64,000 nt of DNA from Megalopta genalis. Its lineage: Eukaryota > Arthropoda > Insecta > Hymenoptera > Halictidae. Below the pieces are notes generated by a model. It was not told where the DNA came from. It did not search any database and worked only from the letters and a program-made list of their open reading frames with translations. Position numbers and translations under genes: made by a program. This document shows positions 1-12,549 of this stretch, one piece after another; the first letter of the stretch is position 1; every line of letters begins with the position of its first letter. The stretch covers positions 62,001 to 126,000 of the forward strand of contig NW_027476360.1 of NCBI RefSeq assembly GCF_051020955.1, read 5' to 3'.

Positions 1-150
1 AAACCATTTGCTTCGCATGGATTCGAAGATAAGCCTTCTACTTCGCATTGATTTTAATCTAAATCATGTGTTTCGCATGGATTTAAAGCTAACTCGTTTG
101 TTTCGCATGCAGTTGAAGCTGAATCATGTATATCACAAGTATTTGAAGCT
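1..150. repeat. Reference 150-bp higher-order unit (monomers A-B-C-D-E)
   Basis: This is the first complete pentamer and is used here to name the monomers. A (1-30) starts aaaccatttg and ends attcgaagat. B (31-60) starts aagccttcta, has cattga in the middle and here ends gattttaatct. C (61-90) starts aaatcatgtg and carries tttcgcatgg. D (91-120) starts aactcgtttg and holds the palindrome gcatgc at 105-110. E (121-150) starts gaatcatgta and carries atatcacaag in place of the ttcgcatg core. The same order starts again at 151. A to D keep the CpG in ttcgca, whereas E reads tcaca at that place. Confidence 0.95.
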
Positions 151-344
151 AAACTATTCGTTTCGCATGGATTCGAAGATAAGCCTTCCACTTCGCATTG
201 ATTTGATGCTAAATCATGTGTTCCGCATGGATTTTAAGCTAACTCGTTTGTTTCGCATGCAGTTGAAGCAAAATCATGTATATCACAAGTATTTGAAGCT
301 AAACCATTTGCTTCGCATGGATTCGAAGATCAGCCTTCTACTTC

Positions 345-1085
345 GCATTGATTTGATGCTAAATCATGTGTTTCGCATGGATTTGAAGTTAACTCGTCTG
401 TTTCGCATGCTGTTGAAGCTAAATCATGTATATCACAAGTATTTGAAGCTATATCATACGTTTCGCATGCATTCCAAGATAACCCTTCTAATTCGCATTG
501 ATTTGAAGATAAATCATGTGTTTCGCTTGGATTTGAAGGTAACTCGTTTGTTTCGCATGCTGTTGAAGCTAAATCAAGTGTATCAAAAGTATTTGAAGCT
601 AAACCATTTGCTTCGCATGGATTCGAAGATCAGCCTTCTACTTCGCATTGATTTGAAGCTAAATCATGTGTTCCGCATGGATTTTAAGCTAACTCGTTTG
701 TATCGCATGCAGTTGAAGCTAAATCATGTATTTTACAAGTATTTGTAGCTAAACCATTTGTTTCGCATGGATTCGAAGATAAGCCTTCTACTTCGCATTG
801 ATTTTAATCTAAATCACGTGTTTCGCAAGGATTTGAAGCTAACTCGTTTGTTTCGGATGCTGTTGAAGGTAAATCATGTATATCACACGTATTTGAAGCT
901 ATATCATTTGTTTCGCATGGATTCGAAGATAACCCTTCTATTTCGCATTGATTTGAGGCTAAATCAGGTGTTTCGCTTGGATTTGAAGCTAACTCGTTTT
1001 TTTCGCTAGTAGTTGAAGCTAAATCATGCATATCACAAGTATTTGAAGCTAAACCATTTGGTTCGCATTTATTCGAAGCTAAGCC
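345..1085. repeat. Duplicated block, copy 1 of 3 (offset 8,664)
   Basis: This block matches 9,009-9,749 at a constant offset of 8,664 bp and matches that copy's own tandem duplicate 1,230 bp further on. The shared private features include gtatcaaaag in E, cttggatttg in C, gtattttacaag near 730 and a ttcgctagtag D monomer near 1,005. The match fails on the right near 1,085, where this copy has a cattcatttt B monomer. Confidence 0.85.
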
Positions 1086-1589
1086 ATATACTTCGCATTC
1101 ATTTTAATCTAAATCATGTCTTTCGCATGGATTTAAAGCTAACTCGTTTGTTTCGCATGCTGTTGTAGCTAAATCATGTATATCACAAGTATTTGAAGCT
1201 AAACCATTTGTTTCGCATGGATTCGAAGATAAGCCTTCTACTTCGCATTGATTTTAATCTAAATCATGTGTTTCGCATGGATTTGAAGCTAACTCGTTTG
1301 TTTCGGATGCAGTTGAAGCTGAATCATGTATATCACAAGTATTTGAAGCTAAACTATTCGTTTCGCATGGATTCGAAGATAAGCCTTCCACTTCTCATTG
1401 ATTTGAAGATAAATCATGTGTTTCGCTTGGATTTGAATATAACTCATTTGTTTCGCATGCTGTTGAAGCTCAATCATCTATATCACAAGTATTTGAAGCT
1501 AAACCATTTGTATCGCATGGGATCGAAGATAAGCGTCCTACTCCGCATTGATTTGAAGCTAAATCATGTGTTTCGCATGGATTTGAAGC

Positions 1590-2510
1590 TAACTCGTTTG
1601 TTTCGCATGCTGTTGAAGCTAAATCATATATATCACAAGTATTTGAAGCTAAACCATTTGTTTCGCATTTATTCGAAGCTAAGCCTTCTACTTCGCATTG
1701 ATTTGAGGCTAAATCATGTGTTTCGCTTGGTTTTGAAGCTAACTCGTTTTTTCGCATGCAGTTGTAGCTAATTCATGTATATCACAAGCATTTGAAGCTA
1801 AACCATTTGTTTCGCATGGATTCGAAGATAAGCCTTCTACTTCGCATTGATTTTAATCTAAATCATGTGTTTCGCATGGATTTAAAGCTAACTCGTTTGT
1901 TTCGCATGCAGTTGAAGCTGAATCATGTATATCACAAGTATTTGAAGCTAAACTATTCGTTTCGCATGGATTCGAAGATAAGCCTTCCACATCGCATTGA
2001 TTTGATGCTAAATCATGTGTTTCGCATGGATTTGAAGCTAACTCGTTTGTTTCGCATGCTGTTGAAGCTAAATCAAGTGTATCAAAAGTATTTGAAGCTA
2101 AACCATTTGCTTCGCATGGATTCGAAGATCAGCTTTCTACTTCGCATTGATTTGAAGCTAAATCATGTGTTCCGCATGGATTTTAAGCTAACTCGTTTGT
2201 TTCGCATGCAGTTGAAGCTAAATCATGTATATCACAAGGATTTGAAGCTAAACCATTTGTTTCGCATGGATTCGAAAATAAGCCTTCTACTTCGCATTGA
2301 TTTTAATCTAAATCATGTGTTTCGCATGGATTAGCAGCTAACTCGTTTGTTTCGCATGCAGTTGAAGCTAAATCATGTATATCACAAGTATTTGCAGCTA
2401 AACCATTTGTTACGCATGGATTCGAAGATCAGCCTTCTACTTCGCATTGATTTGATGCTAAATCATGTGTTTCGCATGGATTTGAAGATAACTCGTCTGT
2501 TTCGCATGCT
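1590..2510. repeat. Duplicated block, first of three copies (offset 4,287)
   Basis: This block matches 5,877-6,797 and 11,184-12,104. All three copies share a 1-bp deletion in D (cgttttttcgcatgcag), then gttgtagct, then acaagcattt. They also share a C monomer ending gattagcagct further on. The shared indel shows common descent, because an independent origin with the same neighbours is unlikely. The copies differ by scattered substitutions, for example cattcatg here against aaatcatg in the others after gttgtagct. Confidence 0.85.
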
Positions 2511-2734
2511 GTTGAAGCTAAATCATATATATCACAAGTATTTGAAGCTAAACCATTTGTTTCGCATTTATTCGAAGCTAAGCCTTCTACTTCGCATTGA
2601 TTTGAGGCTAAATCATGTGTTTCGCTTGGTTTTGAAGCTAACTCGTTTTTTTCGCATGCTGTTGAAGCTAAATCATGTATATCACAAGTATTTGAAGCTA
2701 TATCATACGTTTCACATGGATTCCAAGACAACCC

Positions 2735-4170
2735 TTCTAATTCGCATTGATTTGAAGCTAAATCATGTGTTTCGCATGGATTTGAAGCTAACTCGTTTGT
2801 TTCGCATGCTGTTGAAGCTAAATCATGTATATCACAAGTATTTGAAGTTAAACCATTTGTTACGCATGGATCCGAAGATCAGCCTTCTACTTCGCATTGA
2901 TTTGAAGCTAAATCATGTGTTCCGCATGGATTTTAAGCTAACACGTTTGTTTCGCATGCAGTTGAAGCTAAATCATGTATATCACAAGTATTTGAAGCTA
3001 AACCATTTGTTTCGCATGGATTCGAAGATAAGCCTTCTACTTCGCATTGATTTTAATCTAAATCATGTGTTTCGCATGGATTTGAAGCTAACTCGTTTGT
3101 TTCGCATGCAGTTGAAGCTGAATCATGTACATCACAAGTATTAGAAGCTAAACTATTCGTTTCGGATGGATTCGATGTTAACTCGTTTGTTTCGCATGCA
3201 GTTGAAGCTAAATCACGTATATCACAATTATTTGCAGCTAAACCATTTGTTACGCATGGATTCGAAGATCAGCCTTCTACTTCGCATTGATTTGAAGCTA
3301 AATCATGTGTTTCGCATGGATTTTAAGCTAACTCGTTTGTTTCGCATGCAGTTGAAGCTAAATCACGTATATCACAAGTATTTGCAGCTAAACCATTTGT
3401 TTCGCATCGATACGAAGATACCCCTTCTAATTCGCATTGATTTGATGCTAAATCATGTGTTTCGCATGGATTCGAAGCTAACTCGTTTGTTTCGCATGCT
3501 GTTGAAGCTAAATCATGTATATCACAAGTATTTGAAGTTAAACCATTTGTTACGCATGGATCCGAAGATCAGCCTTCTACTTCGCATTGATTTGAAGCTA
3601 AATCATGTGTTCCGCATGGATTTTAAGCTAACACGTTTGTTTCGCATGCAGTTGAAGCTAAATCATGTATATCACAAGTATTTGAAGCTAAACCATTTGT
3701 TTCGCATGGATTCGAAGATAAGCCTTCTACTTCGCATTGATTTTAATCTAAATCATGTGTTTCGCATGGATTTGAAGCTAACTCGTTTGTTTCGCATGCA
3801 GTTGAAGCTGAATCATGTACATCACAAGTATTAGAAGCTAAACTATTCGTTTCGGATGGATTCGAAGTTAACTCGTTTGTTTCGCATGCAGTTGAAGCTA
3901 AATCACGTATATCACAATTATTTGCAGCTAAACCATTTGTTACGCATGGATTCGAAGATCAGCCTTCTACTTCGCATTGATTTGAAGCTAAATCATGTGT
4001 TTCGCATGGATTTTAAGCTAACTCGTTTGTTTCGCATGCAGTTGAAGCTAAATCACGTATATCACAAGTATTTGCAGCTAAACCATTTGTTTCGCATCGA
4101 CACGAAGATACCCCTCCTAATTCGCATTGATTTGATGCTAAATCATGTGTTTCGCATGGATTTGAAGCTA
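2735..4170. repeat. Direct tandem duplication, 690-bp period, two copies
   Basis: The sequence from about 2,735 repeats 690 bp further on, to about 4,170. Private marks in both copies are a ttacgcatggatccgaag A monomer, an A monomer with ttcggatgg joined directly to D (near 3,165 and 3,855), and tcgcatcga in a later A monomer. A length of 690 bp is 23 monomers, so the duplicated piece is not a whole number of pentamers. The A-to-D junction that drops B and C accounts for this. Few differences are visible, such as gatgtta against gaagtta. Confidence 0.88.
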
Positions 4171-5389
4171 ACTCGTTTGTTTCGCATGCAGTTGAAGCTG
4201 AATCATGTATATCACAAGTAATTGAAGCTAAACTATTCGTTTCGCATGGATTCGAAGATAACCCTTCTTCTTCGCATTGATTTGAAGCTAGATCATGTGT
4301 TTCGCATGGATTTGAATCTAACTCGTTTATTTCGCATGCTGTTGAAGCTAAATCATGTATATCACACGTATATGAATCTAATCCATTTGTTTCGCATGGA
4401 TTCGTAGATAATCCATCTATTTCGCATTGATTTGAAGCTAAGCCTTCCACTTCGCATTGATTTGAAGCTAAATCATGTGTTTCGCATGGATTTAAAGCTA
4501 ACTCGTTTGTTTCGCATGCAGTTGAAGCTGAATCATGTATATCACAAGTATTTGAAGATAACTATACGTTTCGCATGGATTCGAAGATAAGTCTTCCACT
4601 TCGCATTGATTTGATGCTAAATCATGTGTTTCGCAAGGATTTGAAGCTAACTCGTTTGTTTCGCATGATGTTGAAGCTAACTCAAGTGTATCAAAAGTAT
4701 TTGAAGCTAAACCATTTGCTTCGCATGGATTCGAAGATAAACCATTTGCTTCGCATGGATTCGAAGATAAGCCTTCTACTTCGCATTGATTTTAATCTAA
4801 ATCATGTGTTTCGTATGGATTTAAAGCTAACTCGTTTGTTTCGCATGCAGTTGAAGCTGAATCATGTATATCACAAGTATTTGAAGCTAAACCATTTGTT
4901 ACGCATGGATTCGAAGATCAGCCTTCTACTTCGCATTGATTTGAAGCTAAATCATGTGTTTCGCATGGATTTTAAGCTAACTCGTTTGTTTCGCATGCAG
5001 TTGAAGCTAAATCACGTATATCACAAGTATTTGCAGCTAAACCATTTGTTTCGCATCGATACGAAGATACCCCTCCTAATTCGCATTGATTTGATGCTAA
5101 ATCATGTGTTTCGCATGGATTTGAAGCTAACTCGTTTGTTTCGCATGCAGTTGAAGCTGAATCATGTATATCACAAGTAATTGAAGCTAAACTATTCGTT
5201 TCGCATGGATTCGAAGATAACCCTTCTTCTTCGCATTGATTTGAAGCTAGATCATGTGTTTCGCATGGATTTGAATCTAACTCGTTTATTTCGCATGCTG
5301 TTGAAGCTAAATCATGTATATCACACGTATATGAATCTAATCCATTTGTTTCGCATGGATTCGTAGATAATCCATCTATTTCGCATTGA
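3930..5389. repeat. Two copies of a ~500-bp block, offset 959 bp
   Basis: Positions 3,930-4,430 match 4,889-5,389. Both carry the tcgcatcga A monomer, cccctcctaattc, an E monomer with acaagtaattg, a B monomer with cttcttcttcgc, gctagatcatg in C, and acacgtatatg in E. Between the copies lie a doubled B monomer (about 4,411-4,470), a 1-bp deletion (gaagataactatacg, near 4,560) and a doubled A monomer (about 4,711-4,770). Confidence 0.83.
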
Positions 5390-5630
5390 TTTGAAGCTAA
5401 ATCATGTGTTTCGCATGGATTTGAATCTAACTCGTTCATTTCGCATGCTGTTGAAGCTAAATCATGTATATCACAAGTATATGAAGCTAAACCATTTGTT
5501 TCGCATGGATTCGAAGATAAGCCTTCCACTTCGCATTGATTTGAAGCTAAATCATGTGTTTCGCATGGATTTAAAGCTAACTCGTTTGTTTCGCATGCAG
5601 TTGAAGCTGAATCATGTATATCACAAGTAT
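5075..5630. repeat. Block also present at 8,071-8,626
   Basis: The block matches the downstream copy at an offset of 2,996 bp, including acaagtaattg, cttcttcttcgc, acacgtatatg, an A monomer with ttcgtagataatcc and a D monomer with cgttcatttcgc. At the right edge this copy has the 1-bp deletion gaagataactatacg, while the other reads gaagctaaactatacg. Related copies with more changes lie near 15.2, 20.9 and 21.6 kb. Confidence 0.85.
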
Positions 5631-5876
5631 TTGAAGATAACTATACGTTTCGCATGCATTCCAAGATAACCCTTCTAATTCGCATTGATTTGAACATAAA
5701 TCATGTGTTTCGCTTGGATTTGAAGCTAACTCGTTTGTTTCGCATGCTGTTGAAGCTAAATCAAGTGTATCAAAAGTATTTGAAGCTAAACCATTTGCTT
5801 CGCATGGATTCGAAGATAAGCCTTCTACTTCGCATTGATTTTAATCTAAATCATGTGTTTCGCATGGATTTTAAGC

Positions 5877-7242
5877 TAACTCGTTTGTTTCGGATGCAGT
5901 TGAAGCTAAATCATATATATCACAAGTATTTGAAGCTAAACCATTTGTTTCGCATTTATTCGAACCTAAGCCTTCTACTTCGCATTGATTTGAGGCTAAA
6001 TCATGTGTTTCGCTTGGTTTTGAAGCTAACTCGTTTTTTCGCATGCAGTTGTAGCTAAATCATGTATATCACAAGCATTTGAAGCTAAACCATTTGTTGC
6101 GCATGGATTCGAAGATAAGCCTTCTACTTCGCATTGATTTTAATCTAAATCATGTGTTTCGCATGGATTTAAAGCTAACTCGTTTGTTTCGCATGCAGTT
6201 GAAGCTGAATCATGTATATCACAAGTATTTGAAGCTAAACTATTCGTTTCGCATGGATTCGAAGATAAGCCTTCCACATCGCATTGATTTGATGCTAAAT
6301 CATGTGTTTCGCATGGATTTGAAGCTAACTCGTTTGTTTCGCATGCTGTTGAAGCTAAATCAAGTGTATCAAAAGTATTTGAAGCTAAACCATTTGCTTC
6401 GCATGGATTCGAAGATCAGCTTTCTACTTCGCATTGATTTGAAGCTAAATCATGTGTTCGGCATGGATTTTAAGCTAACTCGTTTGTTTCGCATGCAGTT
6501 GAAGCTAAATCATGTATATCACAAGGATTTGAAGCTAAACCATTTGTTTCGCATGGATTCGAGAATAAGCCTTCTACTTCGCATTGATTTTAATCTAAAT
6601 CATGTGTTTCGCATGGATTAGCAGCTAACTCGTTTGTTTCGCATGCAGTTGAAGCTAAATCATGTATATCACAAGTATTTGCAGCTAAACCATTTGTTAC
6701 GCATGGATTCGAAGATCAGCCTTCTTCTTCGCATTGATTTGATGCTAAATCATGTGTTTCGCATGGATTTGAAGATAACTCGTTTGTTTCGCATGCTGTT
6801 GAAGCTAAATCATGTATATCACAAGTATTTGAAGCTAAACCATTTGTATCGCATAGGATCGAAGGTAAGCCTCCTACTTCGCATTGATTTGAAGCTAAAT
6901 CATGTGTTTCGCATGGATTTGAAGCTAACTCGTTTTTTCGCATGCTGTTGAAGCTAAATCATGTATATCACAAGTATTTGTAGCTATATCATACGTTTCG
7001 CATGGATTCCAAGACAACCCTTCTAATTCGCATTGATTTGAAGCTAAATCATGTGTTTCGCATGGATTTAAAGCTAACTCGTTTGTTTCGCATGCAGTTG
7101 AAGCTGAATCATGTATATCACAAGTATTTGAAGCTAAACTATTCGTTTCGCATTGATTCGAAGATAAGTCTTCCACTTCGCATTGATTTGATGCTAAATC
7201 ATGTGTTTCGCAAGGATTTGAAGCTAACTCGTTTGTTTCGCA
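5877..7242. repeat. Duplicated block, offset 5,307 bp (paired with 11,184-12,549)
   Basis: About 1.37 kb matches 11,184-12,549. The pair shares two separate 1-bp deletions (cgttttttcgcatgcag near 6,033 and cgttttttcgcatgctg near 6,940), a ttcggcatgg C monomer and a tcgcataggatcg A monomer. The left two thirds also matches 1,590-2,510. The match ends in a D monomer where this copy continues ctgttg and the other atgctg. Confidence 0.87.
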
Positions 7243-8070
7243 TGCTGTTGAAGCTAAATCATGTATATCACAAGTATTTGAAGTTAAACCATTTGTTACG
7301 CATGGATCCGAAGATCAGCCTTCTACTTCGCATTGATTTGAAGCTAAATCATGTGTTCCGCATGGATTTTAAGCTAACACGTTTGTTTCGCATGCAGTTG
7401 AAGCTAAATCTTGTATATCACAAGTATTTGAAGCTAAACCATTTGTTTCGCATGGATTCGAGAATAAGCCTTCTACTTCGCATTGATTTTAATCTAAATC
7501 ATGTGTTTCGCATGGATTAGCAGCTAACTCGTTTGTTTCGCATGCAGTTGAAGCTAAATCACGTATATCACAATTATTTGCAGCTAAACCATTTGTTACG
7601 CATGGATTCGAAGATCAGCCTTCTACTTCGCATTGATTTGAAGCTAAATCATGTGTTTCGCATGGATTTTAAGCTAACTCGTTTGTTTCGCATGCAGTTG
7701 AAGCTAAATCACGTATATCACAAGTATTTGCAGCTAAACCATTTGTTTCGCATCGATACGAAGATAACCCTTCTACTTCGCATTGATTTGAAGCTAAATC
7801 ATGTGTTTCGCATAGATTTGAATCTAACTCGTTTATTTCGCATGCTGTTGAAGCTAAATCATGTATATCACAAGTATAAGAAGCTATATCATACGTTTCG
7901 CATGGATTCCAAGATAACCCTTCTAATTCGCATTCATTTGAATCTAAATCATGTGTTTCGCATGGATTTGAAGCTAACTCGTTTATTTCGCATGCTGTTG
8001 AAGCTAAATCATGTAATCACAAGTATTTGCAGCTAAGCCATTTGTTACGCATTTATTCGAAGATCAGCCT

Positions 8071-8626
8071 TCTACTTCGCATTGATTTGATGCTAAATCA
8101 TGTGTTTCGCATGGATTTGAAGCTAACTCGTTTGTTTCGCATGCAGTTGAAGCTGAATCATGTATATCACAAGTAATTGAAGCTAAACTATTCGTTTCGC
8201 ATGGATTCGAAGATAACCCTTCTTCTTCGCATTGATTTGAAGCTAGATCATGTGTTTCGCATGGATTTGAATCTAACTCGTTTATTTCGCATGCTGTTGA
8301 AGCTAAATCATGTATATCACACGTATATGAATCTAATCCATTTGTTTCGCATGGATTCGTAGATAATCCATCTATTTCGCATTGATTTGAAGCTAAATCA
8401 TGTGTTTCGCATGGATTTGAATCTAACTCGTTCATTTCGCATGCTGTTGAAGCTAAATCATGTATATCACAAGTATATGAAGCTAAACCATTTGTTTCGC
8501 ATGGATTCGAAGATAAGCCTTCCACTTCGCATTGATTTGAAGCTAAATCATGTGTTTCGCATGGATTTAAAGCTAACTCGTTTGTTTCGCATGCAGTTGA
8601 AGCTGAATCATGTATATCACAAGTAT
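8071..8626. repeat. Block copied from, or to, 5,075-5,630
   Basis: This is the second member of the pair at offset 2,996 bp. It carries the same ordered set of private variants (acaagtaattg, cttcttcttcgc, acacgtatatg, ttcgtagataatcc). It lies just left of the 1,230-bp tandem duplication. Its left flank has a 1-bp deletion in E (catgtaatcacaag, near 8,015). Confidence 0.83.
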
Positions 8627-8730
8627 TTGAAGCTAAACTATACGTTTCGCATGGATTCGAAGATAAGTCTTCCACTTCGCATTGATTTGATGCTAAATCA
8701 TGTGTTTCGCAAGGATTTGAAGCTAACTCG

Positions 8731-11190
8731 TTTGTTTCGCATGATGTTGAAGCTAACTCAAGTGTATCAAAAGTATTTGAAGCTAAACCATTTGCTTCGC
8801 ATGGATTCGAAGCTAAACCATTTGCTTCGCATGGATTCGAAGATAAGCCTTCTACTTCGCATTGATTTTAATCTAAATCATGTGTTTCGTATGGATTTAA
8901 AGCTAACTCGTTTGTTTCGCATGCAGTTGAAGCTGAATCATGTATATCACAAGTATTTGAAGCTAAACTATTCGTTTCGCATGGATTCGAAGATAAGCCT
9001 TCCACTTCGCATTGATTTGATGCTAAATCATGTGTTTCGCATGGATTTGAAGCTAACTCGTCTGTTTCGCATGCTGTTGAAGCTAAATCATGTATATCAC
9101 AAGTATTTGAAGCTATATCATACGTTTCGCATGCATTCCAAGATAACCCTTCTAATTCGCATTGATTTGAAGATAAATCATGTGTTTCGCTTGGATTTGA
9201 AGCTAACTCGTTTGTTTCGCATGCTGTTGAAGCTAAATCAAATGTATCAAAAGTATTTGAAGCTAAACCATTTGCTTCGCATGGATTCGAAGATCAGCCT
9301 TCTACTTCGCATTGATTTGAAGCTAAATCATGTGTTCCGCATGGATTTTAAGCTAACTCGTTTGTATCGCATGCAGTTGAAGCTAAATCATGTATTTTAC
9401 AAGTATTTGTAGCTAAACCATTTGTTTCGCATGGATTCGAAGATAAGCCTTCTACTTCGCATTGATTTTAATCTAAATCACGTGTTTCGCAAGGATTTGA
9501 AGCTAACTCGTTTGTTTCGGATGCTGTTGAAGGTAAATCATGTATATCACACGTATTTGAAGCTATATCATTTGTTTCGCATGGATTCGAAGATAACCCT
9601 TCTATTTCGCATTGATTTGAGGCTAAATCAGGTGTTTCGCTTGGATTTGAAGCTAACTCGTTTTTTTCGCTAGTAGTTGAAGCTAAATCATGCATATCAC
9701 AAGTATTTGAAGCTAAACCATTTGGTTCGCATTTATTCGAAGCTAAGCCATCTACTTCGCATTGATTTGAGGCTAAATCTTGTGTTTCGCTAGGTTTTGA
9801 AGCTAACTCGTTTTTTTCGCATGCTGTTGTAGCTAAATCATGTATATCACAAGTATTTGAAGCTAAACCATTTGTTTCGCATGGGATCGGAGATAAGCCT
9901 TCTACTTCGCATTGATTTTAATCTAAATCATGTGTTTCGCATGGATTTTAAGATAACTCGTTTGTTTCGCATGATGTTGAAGCTAACTCAAGTGTATCAA
10001 AAGTATTTGAAGCTAAACCATTTGCTTCGCATGGATTCGAAGCTAAACCATTTGCTTCGCATGGATTCGAAGATAAGCCTTCTACTTCGCATTGATTTTA
10101 ATCTAAATCATGTGTTTCGTATGGATTTAAAGCTAACTCGTTTGTTTCGCATGCAGTTGAAGCTGAATCATGTATATCACAAGTATTTGAAGCTAAACTA
10201 TTCGTTTCGCATGGATTCGAAGATAAGCCTTCCACTTCGCATTGATTTGATGCTAAATCATGTGTTTCGCATGGATTTGAAGCTAACTCGTCTGTTTCGC
10301 ATGCTGTTGAAGCTAAATCATGTATATCACAAGTATTTGAAGCTATATCATACGTTTCGCATGCATTCCAAGATAACCCTTCTAATTCGCATTGATTTGA
10401 AGATAAATCATGTGTTTCGCTTGGATTTGAAGCTAACTCGTTTGTTTCGCATGCTGTTGAAGCTAAATCAAATGTATCAAAAGTATTTGAAGCTAAACCA
10501 TTTGCTTCGCATGGATTCGAAGATCAGCCTTCTACTTCGCATTGATTTGAAGCTAAATCATGTGTTCCGCATGGATTTTAAGCTAACTCGTTTGTATCGC
10601 ATGCAGTTGAAGCTAAATCATGTATTTTACAAGTATTTGTAGCTAAACCATTTGTTTCGCATGGATTCGCAGATAAGCCTTCTACTTCGCATTGATTTTA
10701 ATCTAAATCACGTGTTTCGCAAGGATTTGAAGCTAACTCGTTTGTTTCGGATGCTGTTGAAGGTAAATCATGTATATCACACGTATTTGAAGCTATATCA
10801 TTTGTTTCGCATGGATTCGAAGATAACCCTTCTATTTCGCATTGATTTGAGGCTAAATCAGGTGTTTCGCTTGGATTTGAAGCTAACTCGTTTTTTTCGC
10901 TAGTAGTTGAAGCTAAATCATGCATATCACAAGTATTTGAAGCTAAACCATTTGGTTCGCATTTATTCGAAGCTAAGCCATCTACTTCGCATTGATTTGA
11001 GGCTAAATCTTGTGTTTCGCTAGGTTTTGAAGCTAACTCGTTTTTTTCGCATGCTGTTGTAGCTAAATCATGTATATCACAAGTATTTGAAGCTAAACCA
11101 TTTGTTTCGCATGGGATCGGAGATAAGCCTTCTACTTCGCATTGATTTTAATCTAAATCATGTGTTTCGCATGGATTTTAAGATAACTCG
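8731..11190. repeat. Direct tandem duplication, 1,230-bp period, two copies
   Basis: Copy 1 (about 8,731-9,960) is repeated as copy 2 (about 9,961-11,190). By eye I saw a single difference, attcgaag near 9,437 against attcgcag near 10,667, so the copies are about 99.9% identical. A length of 1,230 bp is 41 monomers, that is eight pentamers plus one. The extra monomer is a doubled A (near 8,789-8,848 and 10,019-10,078). The junction lies in a D monomer with cgcatgatgttg. Either a very recent duplication or an assembly artefact is possible. Confidence 0.92.
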
Positions 11191-12549
11191 TTTGTTTCGG
11201 ATGCAGTTGAAGCTAAATCATATATATCACAAGTATTTGAAGCTAAACCATTTGTTTCGCATTTATTCGAACCTAAGCCTTCTACTTCGCATTGATTTGA
11301 GGCTAAATCATGTGTTTCGCTTGGTTTTGAAGCTAACTCGTTTTTTCGCATGCAGTTGTAGCTAAATCATGTATATCACAAGCATTTGAAGCTAAACCAT
11401 TTGTTGCGCATGGATTCGAAGATAAGCCTTCTACTTCGCATTGATTTTAATCTAAATCATGTGTTTCGCATGGATTTAAAGCTAACTCGTTTGTTTCGCA
11501 TGCAGTTGAAGCTGAATCATGTATATCACAAGTATTTGAAGCTAAACTATTCGTTTCGCATGGATTCGAAGATAAGCCTTCCACATCGCATTGATTTGAT
11601 GCTAAATCATGTGTTTCGCATGGATTTGAAGCTAACTCGTTTGTTTCGCATGCTGTTGAAGCTAAATCAAGTGTATCAAAAGTATTTGAAGCTAAACCAT
11701 TTGCTTCGCATGGATTCGAAGATCAGCTTTCTACTTCGCATTGATTTGAAGCTAAATCATGTGTTCGGCATGGATTTTAAGCTAACTCGTTTGTTTCGCA
11801 TGCAGTTGAAGCTAAATCATGTATATCACAAGGATTTGAAGCTAAACCATTTGTTTCGCATGGATTCGAGAATAAGCCTTCTACTTCGCATTGATTTTAA
11901 TCTAAATCATGTGTTTCGCATGGATTAGCAGCTAACTCGTTTGTTTCGCATGCAGTTGAAGCTAAATCATGTATATCACAAGTATTTGCAGCTAAACCAT
12001 TTGTTACGCATGGATTCGAAGATCAGCCTTCTTCTTCGCATTGATTTGATGCTAAATCATGTGTTTCGCATGGATTTGAAGATAACTCGTTTGTTTCGCA
12101 TGCTGTTGAAGCTAAATCATGTATATCACAAGTATTTGAAGCTAAACCATTTGTATCGCATAGGATCGAAGGTAAGCCTCCTACTTCGCATTGATTTGAA
12201 GCTAAATCATGTGTTTCGCATGGATTTGAAGCTAACTCGTTTTTTCGCATGCTGTTGAAGCTAAATCATGTATATCACAAGTATTTGTAGCTATATCATA
12301 CGTTTCGCATGGATTCCAAGACAACCCTTCTAATTCGCATTGATTTGAAGCTAAATCATGTGTTTCGCATGGATTTAAAGCTAACTCGTTTGTTTCGCAT
12401 GCAGTTGAAGCTGAATCATGTATATCACAAGTATTTGAAGCTAAACTATTCGTTTCGCATTGATTCGAAGATAAGTCTTCCACTTCGCATTGATTTGATG
12501 CTAAATCATGTGTTTCGCAAGGATTTGAAGCTAACTCGTTTGTTTCGCA
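11184..12549. repeat. Duplicated block, second copy of 5,877-7,242
   Basis: This is the downstream partner at offset 5,307 bp and carries the same two 1-bp deletions and private substitutions. Its left edge meets copy 2 of the 1,230-bp duplication and its right edge joins a D monomer with gatgctgaag. The nesting implies the blocks were assembled in more than one step. Confidence 0.87.
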
